From Clavelina lepadiformis (taxonomy: Eukaryota; Chordata; Ascidiacea; Aplousobranchia; Clavelinidae), in assembly GCF_947623445.1 (NCBI RefSeq), contig NC_135240.1, forward strand, positions 13,144,001 to 13,208,000: a stretch of DNA of 64,000 bases, in the 5' to 3' direction. Positions 39,411 to 51,600 of the stretch are shown in pieces. The position numbers and the translations under genes are program-made. Under the pieces are notes generated by a model that did not search any database, was not told the DNA's origin, and was given only the letters and a program-made list of their open reading frames with translations. The number at the start of each line of letters is the position of its first letter. Within the stretch, counting starts at the first letter, position 1.

Positions 39411-40006
39411 GGTTCCACGACATATGGCCGCGGGAAAATGACCGCGAACAAACTCACCGGGGACAACTGAACGTGACGTAAATTGACCGCGAACAAACTG
39501 ACTGTGATGTAAATTGACCGCGAACAAACTAACCGGGAACAGACTTACCGGAATGAAAATTGACCGGGAGGTAAATTGACCGTGCAAGTGCTGAATTATT
39601 GTGTTTAAGTTGATGGTAGTATATGATATGTAAATATTTGTTTGTAACTATTTCCTTTGTTTTTAACAAAATTTTTTTTTATTTCAATACACATTGAAAC
39701 ATTTATTGAAATTAACAGAAATATTTCCGGAAATACGAGAAATACGAGTAACAACAACAACCTTGACTGCAATACACATACTGGATAGTGACTAGATAGC
39801 GACTAGATAGTGAATTAGAATTTTGACCTTTTGACGGCCAATTTGTCGCCGGTTAATTTGATCGCCGGCCAATTTATCGACGGTTAATTTCATCGCCGGC
39901 CAGTTTACGTCACGGTTAATTTGATCGCCGGCCAATTTGTTGCCGGTCAGTTGTCCACTACCAGTTGTCGCCGGTGAGTTTGTTCACGGCCATATGTCGT
40001 GATCCC
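39411..40006. mobile_element. Foldback transposon copy B with 9-bp target duplication
   Basis: This has the same design as copy A: GGTTCCACGACATATGGCCG at the left end and, inverted, GGGATCACGACATATGGCCG at the right. ATTTAAAGC at 39402-39410 is repeated exactly at 40007-40015, a 9-bp target duplication of different sequence from copy A, so the two are independent insertions 170 bp apart. The left arm carries different unit types (GACCGCGAACAAACT, GACCGGGAGGTAAATT) from the right arm (GATCGCCGGCCAATTT), so its arms pair less perfectly than those of copy A. The core is shared with copy A, including TTTCCTTTGTTTTTAACAAA. Confidence 0.88.
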
Positions 40007-40499
40007 ATTTAAAGCTTATGCAATTTTTAAATTTTGAGGTGACGCAAAATAAATGCGCCCAGCACTAAACATATTATTGTAATTAATTTTTATTTGAACA
40101 AAGCAAAGCACAAAGTAAGAAAAGTGAAAGTTCAGTGTACAAGTGCATATGTTTAGTCTTCTTGCCAAGAAGAAACCAGATGTTCATTTGCGGCAATTTC
40201 AAATTGCAGGCACTTGAGTTTACAACCGTGCAATTCATAACAATTCTGTTGTCGTCATGCATACATTAAATTAGCTTCTGCAGTAACGGATATCTGAATT
40301 TTCATCACCGCCCGCTCATTACCTCTAAAAATGTTTACAAATATTTTTATACATACAACATCCATAACTATTATTTCAAGTTTTCAAACATTACCAATGT
40401 CAACACCAAGCAATATGGTTACCATTCTTTCCTTTTTATATTATAATATGACAAACATCTACATAAAGGGTAATCGCAGTTTTACCTTCTGTGTCTGGT

Positions 40500-42670
40500 C
40501 TATTTATTTGTAATCTTCATTTCAAGTTGGCCAACTCTTTCATGCAAGCTTTTAACAATGGATAGCAATTCTTTTTTCTCATCAAATGCTAGTTGCAGTT
40601 GTTTTGCCATAAGTTGGTGCACTTGTAGAAGTCGCTGTTGTTCCATAATCTGTGCTTCATATTTGTCTCTCATTTCCAAAAAAACTTGTCTGTAGTTGGA
40701 TAGACCAGAACCACAGTCTGATGATAATGTCTACATAGATACAAAACAGATTCCATATGAGTTTCAGACATCAAGTTTCAGGAGTTTAATTTACAGCTTT
40801 AAATTACTGTCTGTGCTTCAAGTTTTTGTGTTCATTGTCTATAAGTAATTGGTACATATTGCTGATAAATTTCTTTTTTAATCTAATATATTTCTTTATA
40901 TTAGTTATCCTAACAACTAGATCAATTATTTGCAAATTAAGTTTATTTTGCCATATATGCAAGTCCAGTAAATGATGATTTGTAAATTTTCATCTATAAA
41001 AGTCCAACAACTGTTGCCAACCAACTAACATGTTTAATAAGGAAAGCAAGAGTTTTTAACGTGATATCCTAAAAATTATATTACTTTTAGCAAATTTTAT
41101 CAAAGCTAAGTTAGATTTTAAAGTACTATTAAATGTTCCACGTAGTTTATACAGAAGACCTGTTGTAATTAACAAGAACCAAGAGAACGAACCCAGCCAC
41201 ATGAAACCTAATTTTTTACCTTAGTATTAGAATCTTGTATCTCATACATGTATACTAGTCTTACTTAGGCTCATTAAATTTCATACGCCCCTCGTAAATG
41301 TATTTGAAAAATATAGTAACCAACAAATAGCTTCGACGTCCACAATAAATAATAAGCTAAAGTTTCCCTGTTTCTGAACTAAATCTGTCTAAATGATGAT
41401 GCTGCTCATCTACCTGACAATCTAATCCTGACTGTTTACTAAACTGATTTTCTTTCTGGCTGGAAACTCCATCTGATATACTGCTCTCTGTACCTGACCT
41501 TCTGCAAACTCTTTTGAATGGTACTGTACTATCATTACTACCAACTGAAAAGCAACAGATAGACTACTTATTTACCATAAAAGAACTTCAAGATGTGTAT
41601 CGTACTATATGCCATGGTTAGTTCTTTAAAATATAAAAAAAGTTTCTGGATGCTGCTTGCTCTAAAGTCATATGGATATTAGAACAACAACATAACAACA
41701 AGAATATACTGGAACCTATTGCATGGGGTTGACTCATTAACAAAAATTATTTAAAATGTGTTGATCTGGTCACAGCACGTCTATTGCTACATACCTTCTT
41801 TTAAAGCAGCATCGATAATGGTTTTCATGCTTTGAAATTTCTAAAAATTTGCATAAAACGGATTAGTCAGCAAAATCAAGGAAAGTACAACATTATTGTA
41901 CAGGTTTTTGGAAAAAAAAGTAAGCTTAGACATATCCACTATCTGGACATAAAAAATTGCAAAGATGTTCAGTACTGACATACTCATCAAATGAAACTGA
42001 TTTCTCATTATAGCCACAGTGTTAGCAATACGACATTGTGTAATTCAAGGTGAAGACATTGGTTAAAACTTTTGTAATCTAAAATTACTTGATGGAAGCC
42101 ACTTATATACTCACTCCATCATCAATCTCGGAATTATCTTTCAGCATGTAAGGTACCGACATAGTTCTAGGCTTGCTTTTTTCATCCATATTACATGCTT
42201 TAACAGCTACATAAATAAGACAACGTATAGTTTGATAGATATACAATCAATAAAAATTATTTGAATAAAAAGTATGTAGGTTAAAAGATGTAATGAATAC
42301 CTAAGTCGTTTTCTGTGACAGATAATATTTTACCAGATTCTTTAGGTTCCTGTAATTAATAACAATAAATTACCAATAAATGACCGAAAATGGAGTGAAG
42401 CACAACTATAGTTAACACTACATACTGCGGTGATGTAAACATATTAATAATTAAGTATTGGCATATGAAACTGTCACTCTAAGCTGTCTTTATTGGTACC
42501 TTTTAAGGTAAAAGTAGATTTTGTAAAAGAAGTAATACTTTATGGCCAGAAATATTAACATACCTTTTGAAGAGTCTTGTTCTCATCAGTAACATCTGGT
42601 ACTGTTTTACTTGGTGAAAGTGTTTTCTCAAAATTATACTTGTCAGGAATGCTTCCACCACTGGTACTCA
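40500..42670 (-). other. Giant gene, segment 5: C-terminal unique exons with terminal coiled coil
   Basis: Exons in transcript order: 42564-42670, 42301-42349, 42115-42206, 41795-41840, 41414-41544 and 40500-40730. The 46-nt cassette appears once more (KFQSMKTIIDAALKEG, 41795-41840). The final exon encodes 76 residues and a TAG stop. About 50 residues from YRQVFLEMRDKYEAQIMEQQ to VKSLHERVGQLEMK show hydrophobic heptad spacing typical of a dimerising coiled coil. AATAAA overlaps the stop codon, and another lies on the minus strand near 40.09 kb. This end is not repeated elsewhere in the window. Confidence 0.85.
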
Positions 42671-45600
42671 CTACGTTGTTAAATTTTTTCATTACAAAAT
42701 TTTGCATATTTAATATTCATATTGCTCAGACAGAATATGGAATGGTACATTTACTAACTTTGATCACTAATCCGTTGATTTTTAGCATCTGGTTCCTGGA
42801 TTTTGTCATGATCATTTTCTGATCCATTACCGGAATAAGTAGATGCACGCTCTATATGAAATTTATCATATTCATAATTTGCTTGCATGAGTGTTAATGT
42901 TACAAAGTATGCACGAAACAAATTCCCAAAATAATGGTAATAAACAGTAATATTATATAATGATTCTATTATTATTATTATTATTATTATATATTCTGTG
43001 CTCTGATAATTAATTGTAACCGTTTCGTAGTTTAAGTTTCCTAAACGCGCATAATTAAATAAAAATTTTGACATAATTCACTTTCTTGACTGAAAATTTT
43101 CTATGAAGAAACTGGAAAGTCAAACAGAGTCAGAGTCAAACCAAGGTTGTATTTAATGAAACTTAATAGAACTAGTGAATATTTTGTATGCAAACTTATC
43201 AAAGCAATTTTCTTGATGAAAGAACTACAAATATATACCTTTTATTAATGCTTCTTTTCGAGATTTTTCAGTAATTTCTGAAGGCTAAAATATGAATGAT
43301 AAATACTACGCTTAAATTCTTTTAGAATGTGGTTATTTTAGAATACACAAAAAAGCAGCAAACTGTAAGAAACAAACTAAACTTGACATTTCAAATAATG
43401 AAAGCGGTCTCAATTTATGAACTTCAGTAATAAGGGAATTCAGAGATGAATTTTAGTTTAACAAAAACTGAAACTTACATTTGCATCTGAATCATGTTCA
43501 TCATGACTGGCACATTCTTCTTCAGCTTCACTGCAAGTTTCCTCTCTGAGAAAAACAAGACTACTCATTGAGTCTTCACTGCCATCTTCCTCACATTCGG
43601 GGTCACTTTGATTTTCGTCCATGTCAACTGGATTTGGAAAAATAACGCTTACTTTATGGGTATATATACATATTATAGAAATTATAATTATTAGCATTGA
43701 AAACATTACGCACCTTTTTTTCTAATAACCTCATGTGAATTTTCAGGTATTTGACTTTGATCTGAATTAGTTAAACAATCATTCCCGTTTTCAGCACGAT
43801 CAATTGAGATCATATTGCATTCATGTCTCAATTCCTTAGTGCATTCTTCTGGAATATTCTCATTATTGTGGTGTTCTAAATACAAAATAGTCATGGACAC
43901 AGAGTGGTGATTGCAATAAGATTAAGTAAAAAATATTTAATTGTGTAAACAAACCTTCCATCAATGCTTCTTCATAAGCTTTGTAAGCCTTTGAAAATAA
44001 TAACATTATATTGAAGCTTCTACTACTGTATATATATATTATAATTAGATATCATACCTATATGCAAATCTACAAAAAGTTATTAACTGTATTTCGAACT
44101 TATGATATTTATTTCAAAATAGTTTTTCATGTGGAATTACCAAAATCAAAAATGATAACTGAACAATCTAAATTTGTAGAAAATTTACTTCTTCAGATAT
44201 TTTAACATCTGCACAACAAGTTGATCCTTCCTCATCTTCTGTGCAACTTTCTTCGGTGAGAAAATTAATGAGACTCATGTTCATTGACGAGTTGCTGATG
44301 ACATCATCGCTCTCTATATCACTGACATCAAAATCTGTGACAAAAACTGATTGATGTTTTGAGAGTTCTTGAATTGCAAAAAGTGATGTTAGTAGATAAT
44401 TTAATCATTTATCTAACCTTCCTCTTCATATCCATTTTCATCAACGGATTCGTCAAAAGGATAGAATTGATCATATTCCTTAACATTGTCATCCATTTTT
44501 ACATCAGCTAAAGATTTGGTGGCATTTATTTGTGACATAATGAAAACATGCAATGGCCAAAAACAACATTTCAAGGTTTTTACATCATGTATAAAATCAA
44601 CATAAAGCAATTTTGGTAAATTATTGATTCAAGTGCATAGACATTTGTAAAAAAACTTCGCTCACCTTGCTTTGAAGCAGCATTATTCAAATTATTTGAT
44701 TCTTGGCATGACTGTAGATTATTAAAAAATTATTTTGGTTAAAATAAAAAAATGATCACAAACTTTTAAACACCTACAAGCATCTTGTTAAATTTGATGT
44801 AATGTAACACACCTCTTGGTAGTGATGACCAATGTCATTAACATTATCTTCAGTGCAAGGCTTTGCAGCTTGGTCAGATGCTTGTGACTGTAAACATAAA
44901 ATGTTTGTAATACCCAAGAGAACATTGGTTGAAGACTTAGCTAATGCAAGTACATTACCTGAATATTTACTCCTCTGTCGTAGCAAAACTTCAATAACTC
45001 GGAAGGTTTTCTTAAAAGCTCTTCCACAAAATCATCAGGAAGGTCTTCGTTAGCGAATATCTCCAAACCTATCAAGAACAAGAAAAATTAGTAAAACTAA
45101 TTCTTAATCTATATCAATTAGTCATCTACTTAATTAAACAACTATAAGAATAGTTTTCTATGCAATATTTAATCTAGAAAACCTTAAACATTCAGAAAAT
45201 GTTAAAGAATCAATTTCATTAGTTCTCAGGCATAGATATAACATAAATCAATGTATTCAGCTAAATTACCTTTCATTAAAGAATGTTGGCAATGCTCCTC
45301 AACACTTGCTGGATGCTAAGTGATGAATTTGTTTCATTTTAGTAACAAAAAGTATAATAAAAGTATAAAAAGCACAATTAAACAAAGGGACAATTACATG
45401 TACCAATACAAACAAAACACATAAAAAATCTAAAATAAAACACACCTCTTCATTTGTGTCATGTTCTTCATAGTTGGTGCATTCTTCCTCTGCTTCACCG
45501 CAACTTTCTTCTTTAAGCAATCCATGACTGCTCACGCTCATTGATTCTTCACTCACAACTTCTTCTTCTTCACATTTATCACCATCAGTGTTGTCATTAT

Positions 45601-48600
45601 CTGTTTGTATTGAACACTATAATAATAAGTATCATATGATCATTCAACGTATCATAAATCTTAAGAAATAAAAAGATGTTTGTAAACATTTTGACTAAAA
45701 AGGAGCAAATATATAATCTATATTGAACCTTTTAAAAATTTGTTGTAAAAAACATGTAATTATATCTACAGTAATATGTTTGTGTTTAAACTTCACGTTT
45801 ACCTGTCTCGTAGACAGCATTATTTCTTGGGTGTGATAAGTTGAAAGGAAGCAAATCATCGACTTCATTCAGTACAGTATTTACATCTAAAGCTGTATTA
45901 AAATCAAACAATATAATAACATAAAAACTGTGTTAAAACTGAAAAAGTTTTCTGCTTATTGACAAAACAGATGCACTTGTCAAACTCAACATATTACATA
46001 AGTACCTTCTTGCAAGGCTTCATTGCAAATAGTGTCAGTGATTTTTTGATAATTTTCTGTTACTTGATGTTTATTAGTACTTGGAGCATCCAATTCTGCC
46101 TCCCAGTTACATTTTCCACACTCCTGGGTAATGTACAGAGTATTTAAAAATATTTTGGTTAAAGTTAAACTAATCATACAAAACAAAAAATATCTATTAA
46201 TAAAAATAATAGTATTCAAATATATATTAATAATAATAATAAAAATGAAAATCTAAAATGGAATTAAAAGTGTATTATAAAAGTGGAAGTATGTCAGACA
46301 AAATCTCTCACATGTGCAGATGATTGGATGTCATCACTGTTTGAAGAAGTTCCATCTTTGTTTAAACAATTTAACTTTTCTGTTTTGTTCATTTTTTCAT
46401 ATTTTTGCAGTTTCACTACACAACAAAAATCAACATTTGGTAAATTAGAGTGTATGTAAAACTATAACAAAATCTGTTCAAACTAATCAGTGTACTTTTA
46501 ACAAGCTTTTCTAAAAACCATGCATAATTTTACCTTTCTCGTTTCGACAACTGCCATTGCCAAGGGATTCTTGGGACGAAGATTGCTCACATGACTAAAT
46601 ATGAAACAAATAACTTTGTGTAAAGCAAAGCAAAAATGTTGATTTGCAATCATTGTTTAAAGTAAGACAAACAAACCTGGTTATTTGCCTTCAGATCTTG
46701 CCAGAAACTAAACAAATCTCCAGGTCTTGATAATATTTCATCTACAAATCCTACTGGTAAGTCTTCAGTAGCAAACTGCTCTAAACCTAAAGTAAGGAAA
46801 AACAATGTAATAGGCAAACAATTTATGCATTAATTGGTAGATTTTTATGGTAATACACAAGCTTAACATTAAACATTATAAAATTGATAGTAAATCATTC
46901 AACATTCACACCTCTCATCAGTGCTTCTCTGCATCGACTCTCAATGTTTGGTGGAGGCTAAACAACAATAATATCGTTTGGATATCTTAAAAGCGATGAA
47001 ATGGAAAAATAGAACAGACGTTTTTATTAGATTGAGTACTAGATAAATGAATACTAAAACAATAACTTACTTTTGCATATGGTTCATCAAAATAGGTATA
47101 TTCTTCCTCTGGTTGACTTTCTTTTGTAGTTGACTGAAAAATAACATAAATATGTTTTAAACCAATGCAAGCGCAGCACTATAAACAATCAGATACTTAG
47201 CAAAAAATAGATATTAAACCAATCGCCAACTTGAAAATACACCTTTTCATGTGCATCATTTTCTTCGTTTGCTTTAGTTTCCTCCTCTGCTTCACTGCAA
47301 CTTTCTTCTGTGAGAAATTCAAGACTGCTCATGCTCATTGATTCTTCACATTCATCCTCATCAGTGCTTGTATTATCTTTTTGTAATGAAAAAATCAACA
47401 GTATAGTTAACACATTATTGGTGTGAAAACATGCATTTAGCACATTTAGAAACAGATAAATAACAATAAACAAGAAAAAAGTTAGTCACATTTAAGCAGG
47501 TTTATTTCATTTTTAAACAAATATTTTCATGAAATAAATATTATTTTTATTTCATACTTCCAGACTCACATAATTACAAGTCTTGCAACCACTACCAAAA
47601 TGACTGAACATTTTATACTTTTGATGGTTTCACAATGAAATTGTAAAAAATTCTTACCATCCGTAACTAATACTTCTTCTAATTTCTTTGTAGTTTTATT
47701 TGAGTCCATTATTTTATCTGTTTCCTTTAAAGCTGATAATTTTTCACCGATGCAATTTTCAGCTATATTGTTTTCAACACTTTTACCTGAAAATAAATAC
47801 AACTATTAAATCACAGATCTTTATATATCTTATGCATATGGTGTTGTCCATTATATTCATTTCAACTGACTTTATACCATATCAACAATTAAAATAGTTT
47901 TACATTACAAGTAGTATGACTTTCATAAAACAAGAATTACTTTGCCTTGAAATAAATTATGCTTAAGTAGCATAGAAACCTTTCTCCTTGTCATTGTTTC
48001 TTGATGACATTGAAGTATCAGAAGCACATTCATCAAATTCATTCATATTGTACTCATATACTACAAGTGAAAAGTTAAGCAAAGCACTTTAGTATAAAAA
48101 ATCATGACATTTGATAAATTTAATAATATAATAAATATTATTTAACTATTAATGTAGTTTATTACAGCTATATCTAATGCTAGAACAACTGTTACAAGAA
48201 GATTGCAATCACATGTATGAAATGAAATTTGTAATCATAAATGATTACTGAAATTCAAATGAGTTTACCTTCGGTTAATGTTTTTTCACATATTTTCTTG
48301 GTAAATTCGGAAGGCTTAACAATTGTAAAAACGTATTAAAATAGTTATCTAATATGCTTCAGCCATAGCCAATTAAGGTTGAAACTACCATTGATCATAA
48401 CTATGTATTTAATAAATTCAGAACTTGTCTCATCACAAAATATGACTTACTTTAAACTGATGAGAAGACTCCTGCTTTACTTCTTGTACATTTTGCTCTA
48501 ATACGAGTATGCTTCCCACACCATTATCACTCTGTGAATGTCCAAAAATAGCATGGGTAATGCGGAAGATAAAATACTAACAATCTGTATTACAACTAAA

Positions 48601-51600
48601 AATTCTTCAAAGTACAGATAAAAGCAACATGCTCCAATAAACAAACTAAAGTAATACGTATTTCACAAAACGTGATTTATGTCACAAAGTTCAGTGGTAC
48701 AAAAATTCGGATATGAATTTTATTTTAACAAAAAATGAAATTTACCTCTGTATCATGTTCGTCATGGCTGATACCTTTTTCTTCAGCTTCCCTTCTTTCC
48801 GCTGTGGTTAAAACAAGACTGCTCATTAAGTCTTTATTGACAGCATACTCATATTTGAGTTCACTTTGGTTTACTTCCATTTCAACTGAAAATGGAAAAA
48901 GAACAAAGTTTAAAATCCATGAACAAATAATACAATTTAATTACAACATACAGCGGCATTGCAAACATTATGCACCTATATTAATTGCATCTTGCAAATT
49001 GTGAGGTGTTTGGCTTTGATCTGATTTACTGAACCAATCATTTTTGTTTTCAGTGCGATCATTTGAGATCATATTGCATTCGGGTCTCATTTCGTTAAAG
49101 CAACCTTCAGGAAACCTACCTTCATTGTTTTGGTGTTCTAAGTATAAAATAAAGTAGGCAGTCATTCAGTGTTTTGATTGTAACAAAAGGAAGTTACAGT
49201 TATTAAATTGAGTTAACAAACCTTCGATAAACGTTTCATCACAAACTTCTGAAACCTTTAAAAATATAACATTATATTGCAGATACTTTTACTGTATTTG
49301 AATTTCATTCCTAAAAGTAAATCTACAGAAAGTTATCAAAAATGTTAGAAACTTATCAAACTGTTGCTTTTTCAAAACATTTTTCATGAGGCATTACCAA
49401 AAAAAACATAAGAATAAATCTATTTAAACTTTAAGAAATTTACTTCTTCAAACATATGAACAACTTCACAACAAGTTGATCCTTCCTCTTTTTCGCTGCA
49501 ACTTTCTTCAGTGAGGAAATTGATGGGGCTCATGTTCATTGACGAGTTACTGATGACATCATCGCTTTCTATATCACTGACTTCAAAATCTATGACAAAA
49601 ACTGATATTATGACCATGAGGGTTCTTGAATCGCGAAAAAAGTGGTAATAGAAAACAACCATTTATCTAACCTTCCTCTGCATATCCATTTTCATCAACT
49701 GATTCATCAGAAGGATAGAATTGATCATAATCCTCTGCACTGTCATCCATTTTTATAGCATCTAACGATTTGGTGGAATTTATGTAGGATTGAATGAAAG
49801 CAAGCAACAGACAAAAACAAAATTACAAAGATTCTATATTGGATATTGAATCAAACTATTATATTATATATATTTATAAGGGTTATATTATATATTTATA
49901 TGGATTATATATTATATACTGTATCAAACGAGCACAAAGCAATTCTGATTAATTATTTATTGATTCAAATGCATAGACCCTTGCAAAAAATTCCTTACCT
50001 TGGTTTGAAGCAGCATTGTTCAAATTATTTGAGTCTTGGCATGGCTGCAGATTATTAACAATTTGTTTTGATTAGAATCAACTTTTAAATACCTAACTGA
50101 GTAACTTCCTACATATGTTGTAGCAAACCTCTTGGTAACGATTATCGATATGATCAACCATCTCTTCAGTGCAGGGCTTTGCAGCTTGGTCAGATGCTTG
50201 TGACTGTAAACATAAAATGTTACCAATACTCAAGGAAGAATATTGGTTCAAAACTTAAATCACTCGAACACGCTACCTGATTATTTACTCCTCTTTCATA
50301 ACAAAACTTCAATAATTTTGAAGGGTTTCCCAAGAGCTCTTCCACTAAATCATCAGGAAGGTCTTCATTAGCAAATATTTCCAAACCTATCAAAAACATG
50401 AAACATTAGTACAAAAAACTCATAGATAATATTAGTTGCTTAATTGTTTAGTTAATTATAAGAATATTTATCTATGCAATCGTTAAGCTAGAAAACCTAA
50501 ATCGTTTTTTAAATGCTACTCACTCAATTCCATCAATTGTCTACTATAAATATAAATTAAATTATTATTTTATTTATATTCAGCCAAAATACCTTTCATT
50601 AAAGATTTTTTGCAATGCTCCTCAACGCTTGTTGGATTCTAAGTATTAACAAAATATGTGTCATTTTGATAACAAAAAGTACTTCACAGCAAAACAAAGA
50701 AACAGCTGCATGTACCACTCTACAAACAAATGTCATGAAAAATCTAAAATAAAACTTACCTCTTCAGTTATGCCATGTTCTTCAGAATTGGTGCGTTCTT
50801 TCTCTGATTCACTGCAACTTTCTTTTTTAAGCAATCCAAGACTGCTGATGCTTATTGATTCTTCACTCACAACTTCTTTACATTTATCAACATCAATTTT
50901 GTCTTTATCTGTCACAACAATATTTGTTACCGTATAATTTTTTAACATATAATATCAAAAAAACGTTTTATGTAACATCTCACTTGAAAAATATCAAAAA
51001 TATATATATATCAAACCTTTTAAAATTAAATTAATTTATTTGGGTTTTTAAATGATTTTAGAAAAGAACACATAAATATATGTAATGTGTTTGTGTTTTA
51101 CTTCATGTTTGCAGACATGAATAATTGCAATATTCTAACAAGGATTTACCTGTCTCGTAGACAGCATTATTTCTTGGGTGTGATAAATTGAAAGGAAGCA
51201 AATCATCGATTTCATTCAGTTCATTATTAACATCTAAAGCTGTATTAAAATCCAATAATATAATAGTATTAAACTTGTGTTAAAACCTGAAAGGTTTTCT
51301 GTTTATAGACAAAACAGATGCACTTGTCAAACTCAACATATTACATAATTACCTTCTTGCAAAGCTTCATTGCAAATAGTGTCAGTGATATGACAATTTT
51401 CTGCTAGTTGATGTTTATTTATACTAGGAGCATCCAATTCTGCCTCCCAGCTACAATCTTCAACTGATGGATGATCAGATGAACTTGCCGTTAACTGCAC
51501 ACAAAATAAACTTCTAAGTTTAAAGATACATCAGTACACCCCTAAGTAATGTACATAGTACTCGTAGATAAATGTACAAAGTACTTGTAGATAACACAAA

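Larger units (their letters stand above)
42759..48314 (-). repeat. Giant gene, segment 4: tandem 5.3-kb block, copy 1 (23 exons)
   Basis: Exons in transcript order: 48269-48314, 47980-48060, 47658-47786, 47243-47376, 47071-47133, 46912-46957, 46677-46786, 46534-46594, 46312-46415, 46006-46123, 45803-45892, 45446-45600, 45270-45315, 44959-45068, 44813-44887, 44666-44711, 44418-44507, 44189-44334, 43955-43988, 43714-43875, 43479-43627, 43239-43284 and 42759-42851. Copies 1 and 2 share whole exon sequences such as PPPNIESRCREALMR, and FNLSHPRNNAVYET in the 90-nt exon. A GLE-type exon expected near 43.0 kb is dead in this copy. Confidence 0.85.

Noticed and set aside
38577..39481. Two opposite-strand frames with the same N-terminus (MSAVNLRHVQLTPVSLFAAT)
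   Set aside because: They are the two arms of foldback copy A read outward; the identity comes from the inverted repeat, and neither has gene context.
38695..40006. CRISPR-like array of short repeated units
   Set aside because: The units are contiguous 15-16 bp variants in inverted arms with no unique spacers, and this is animal DNA.
42754..43074. A 106-codon minus-strand frame with eight isoleucines
   Set aside because: It joins a dead exon, an ATT microsatellite, an intron and one real exon (42759-42851); only the last part is supported as coding.
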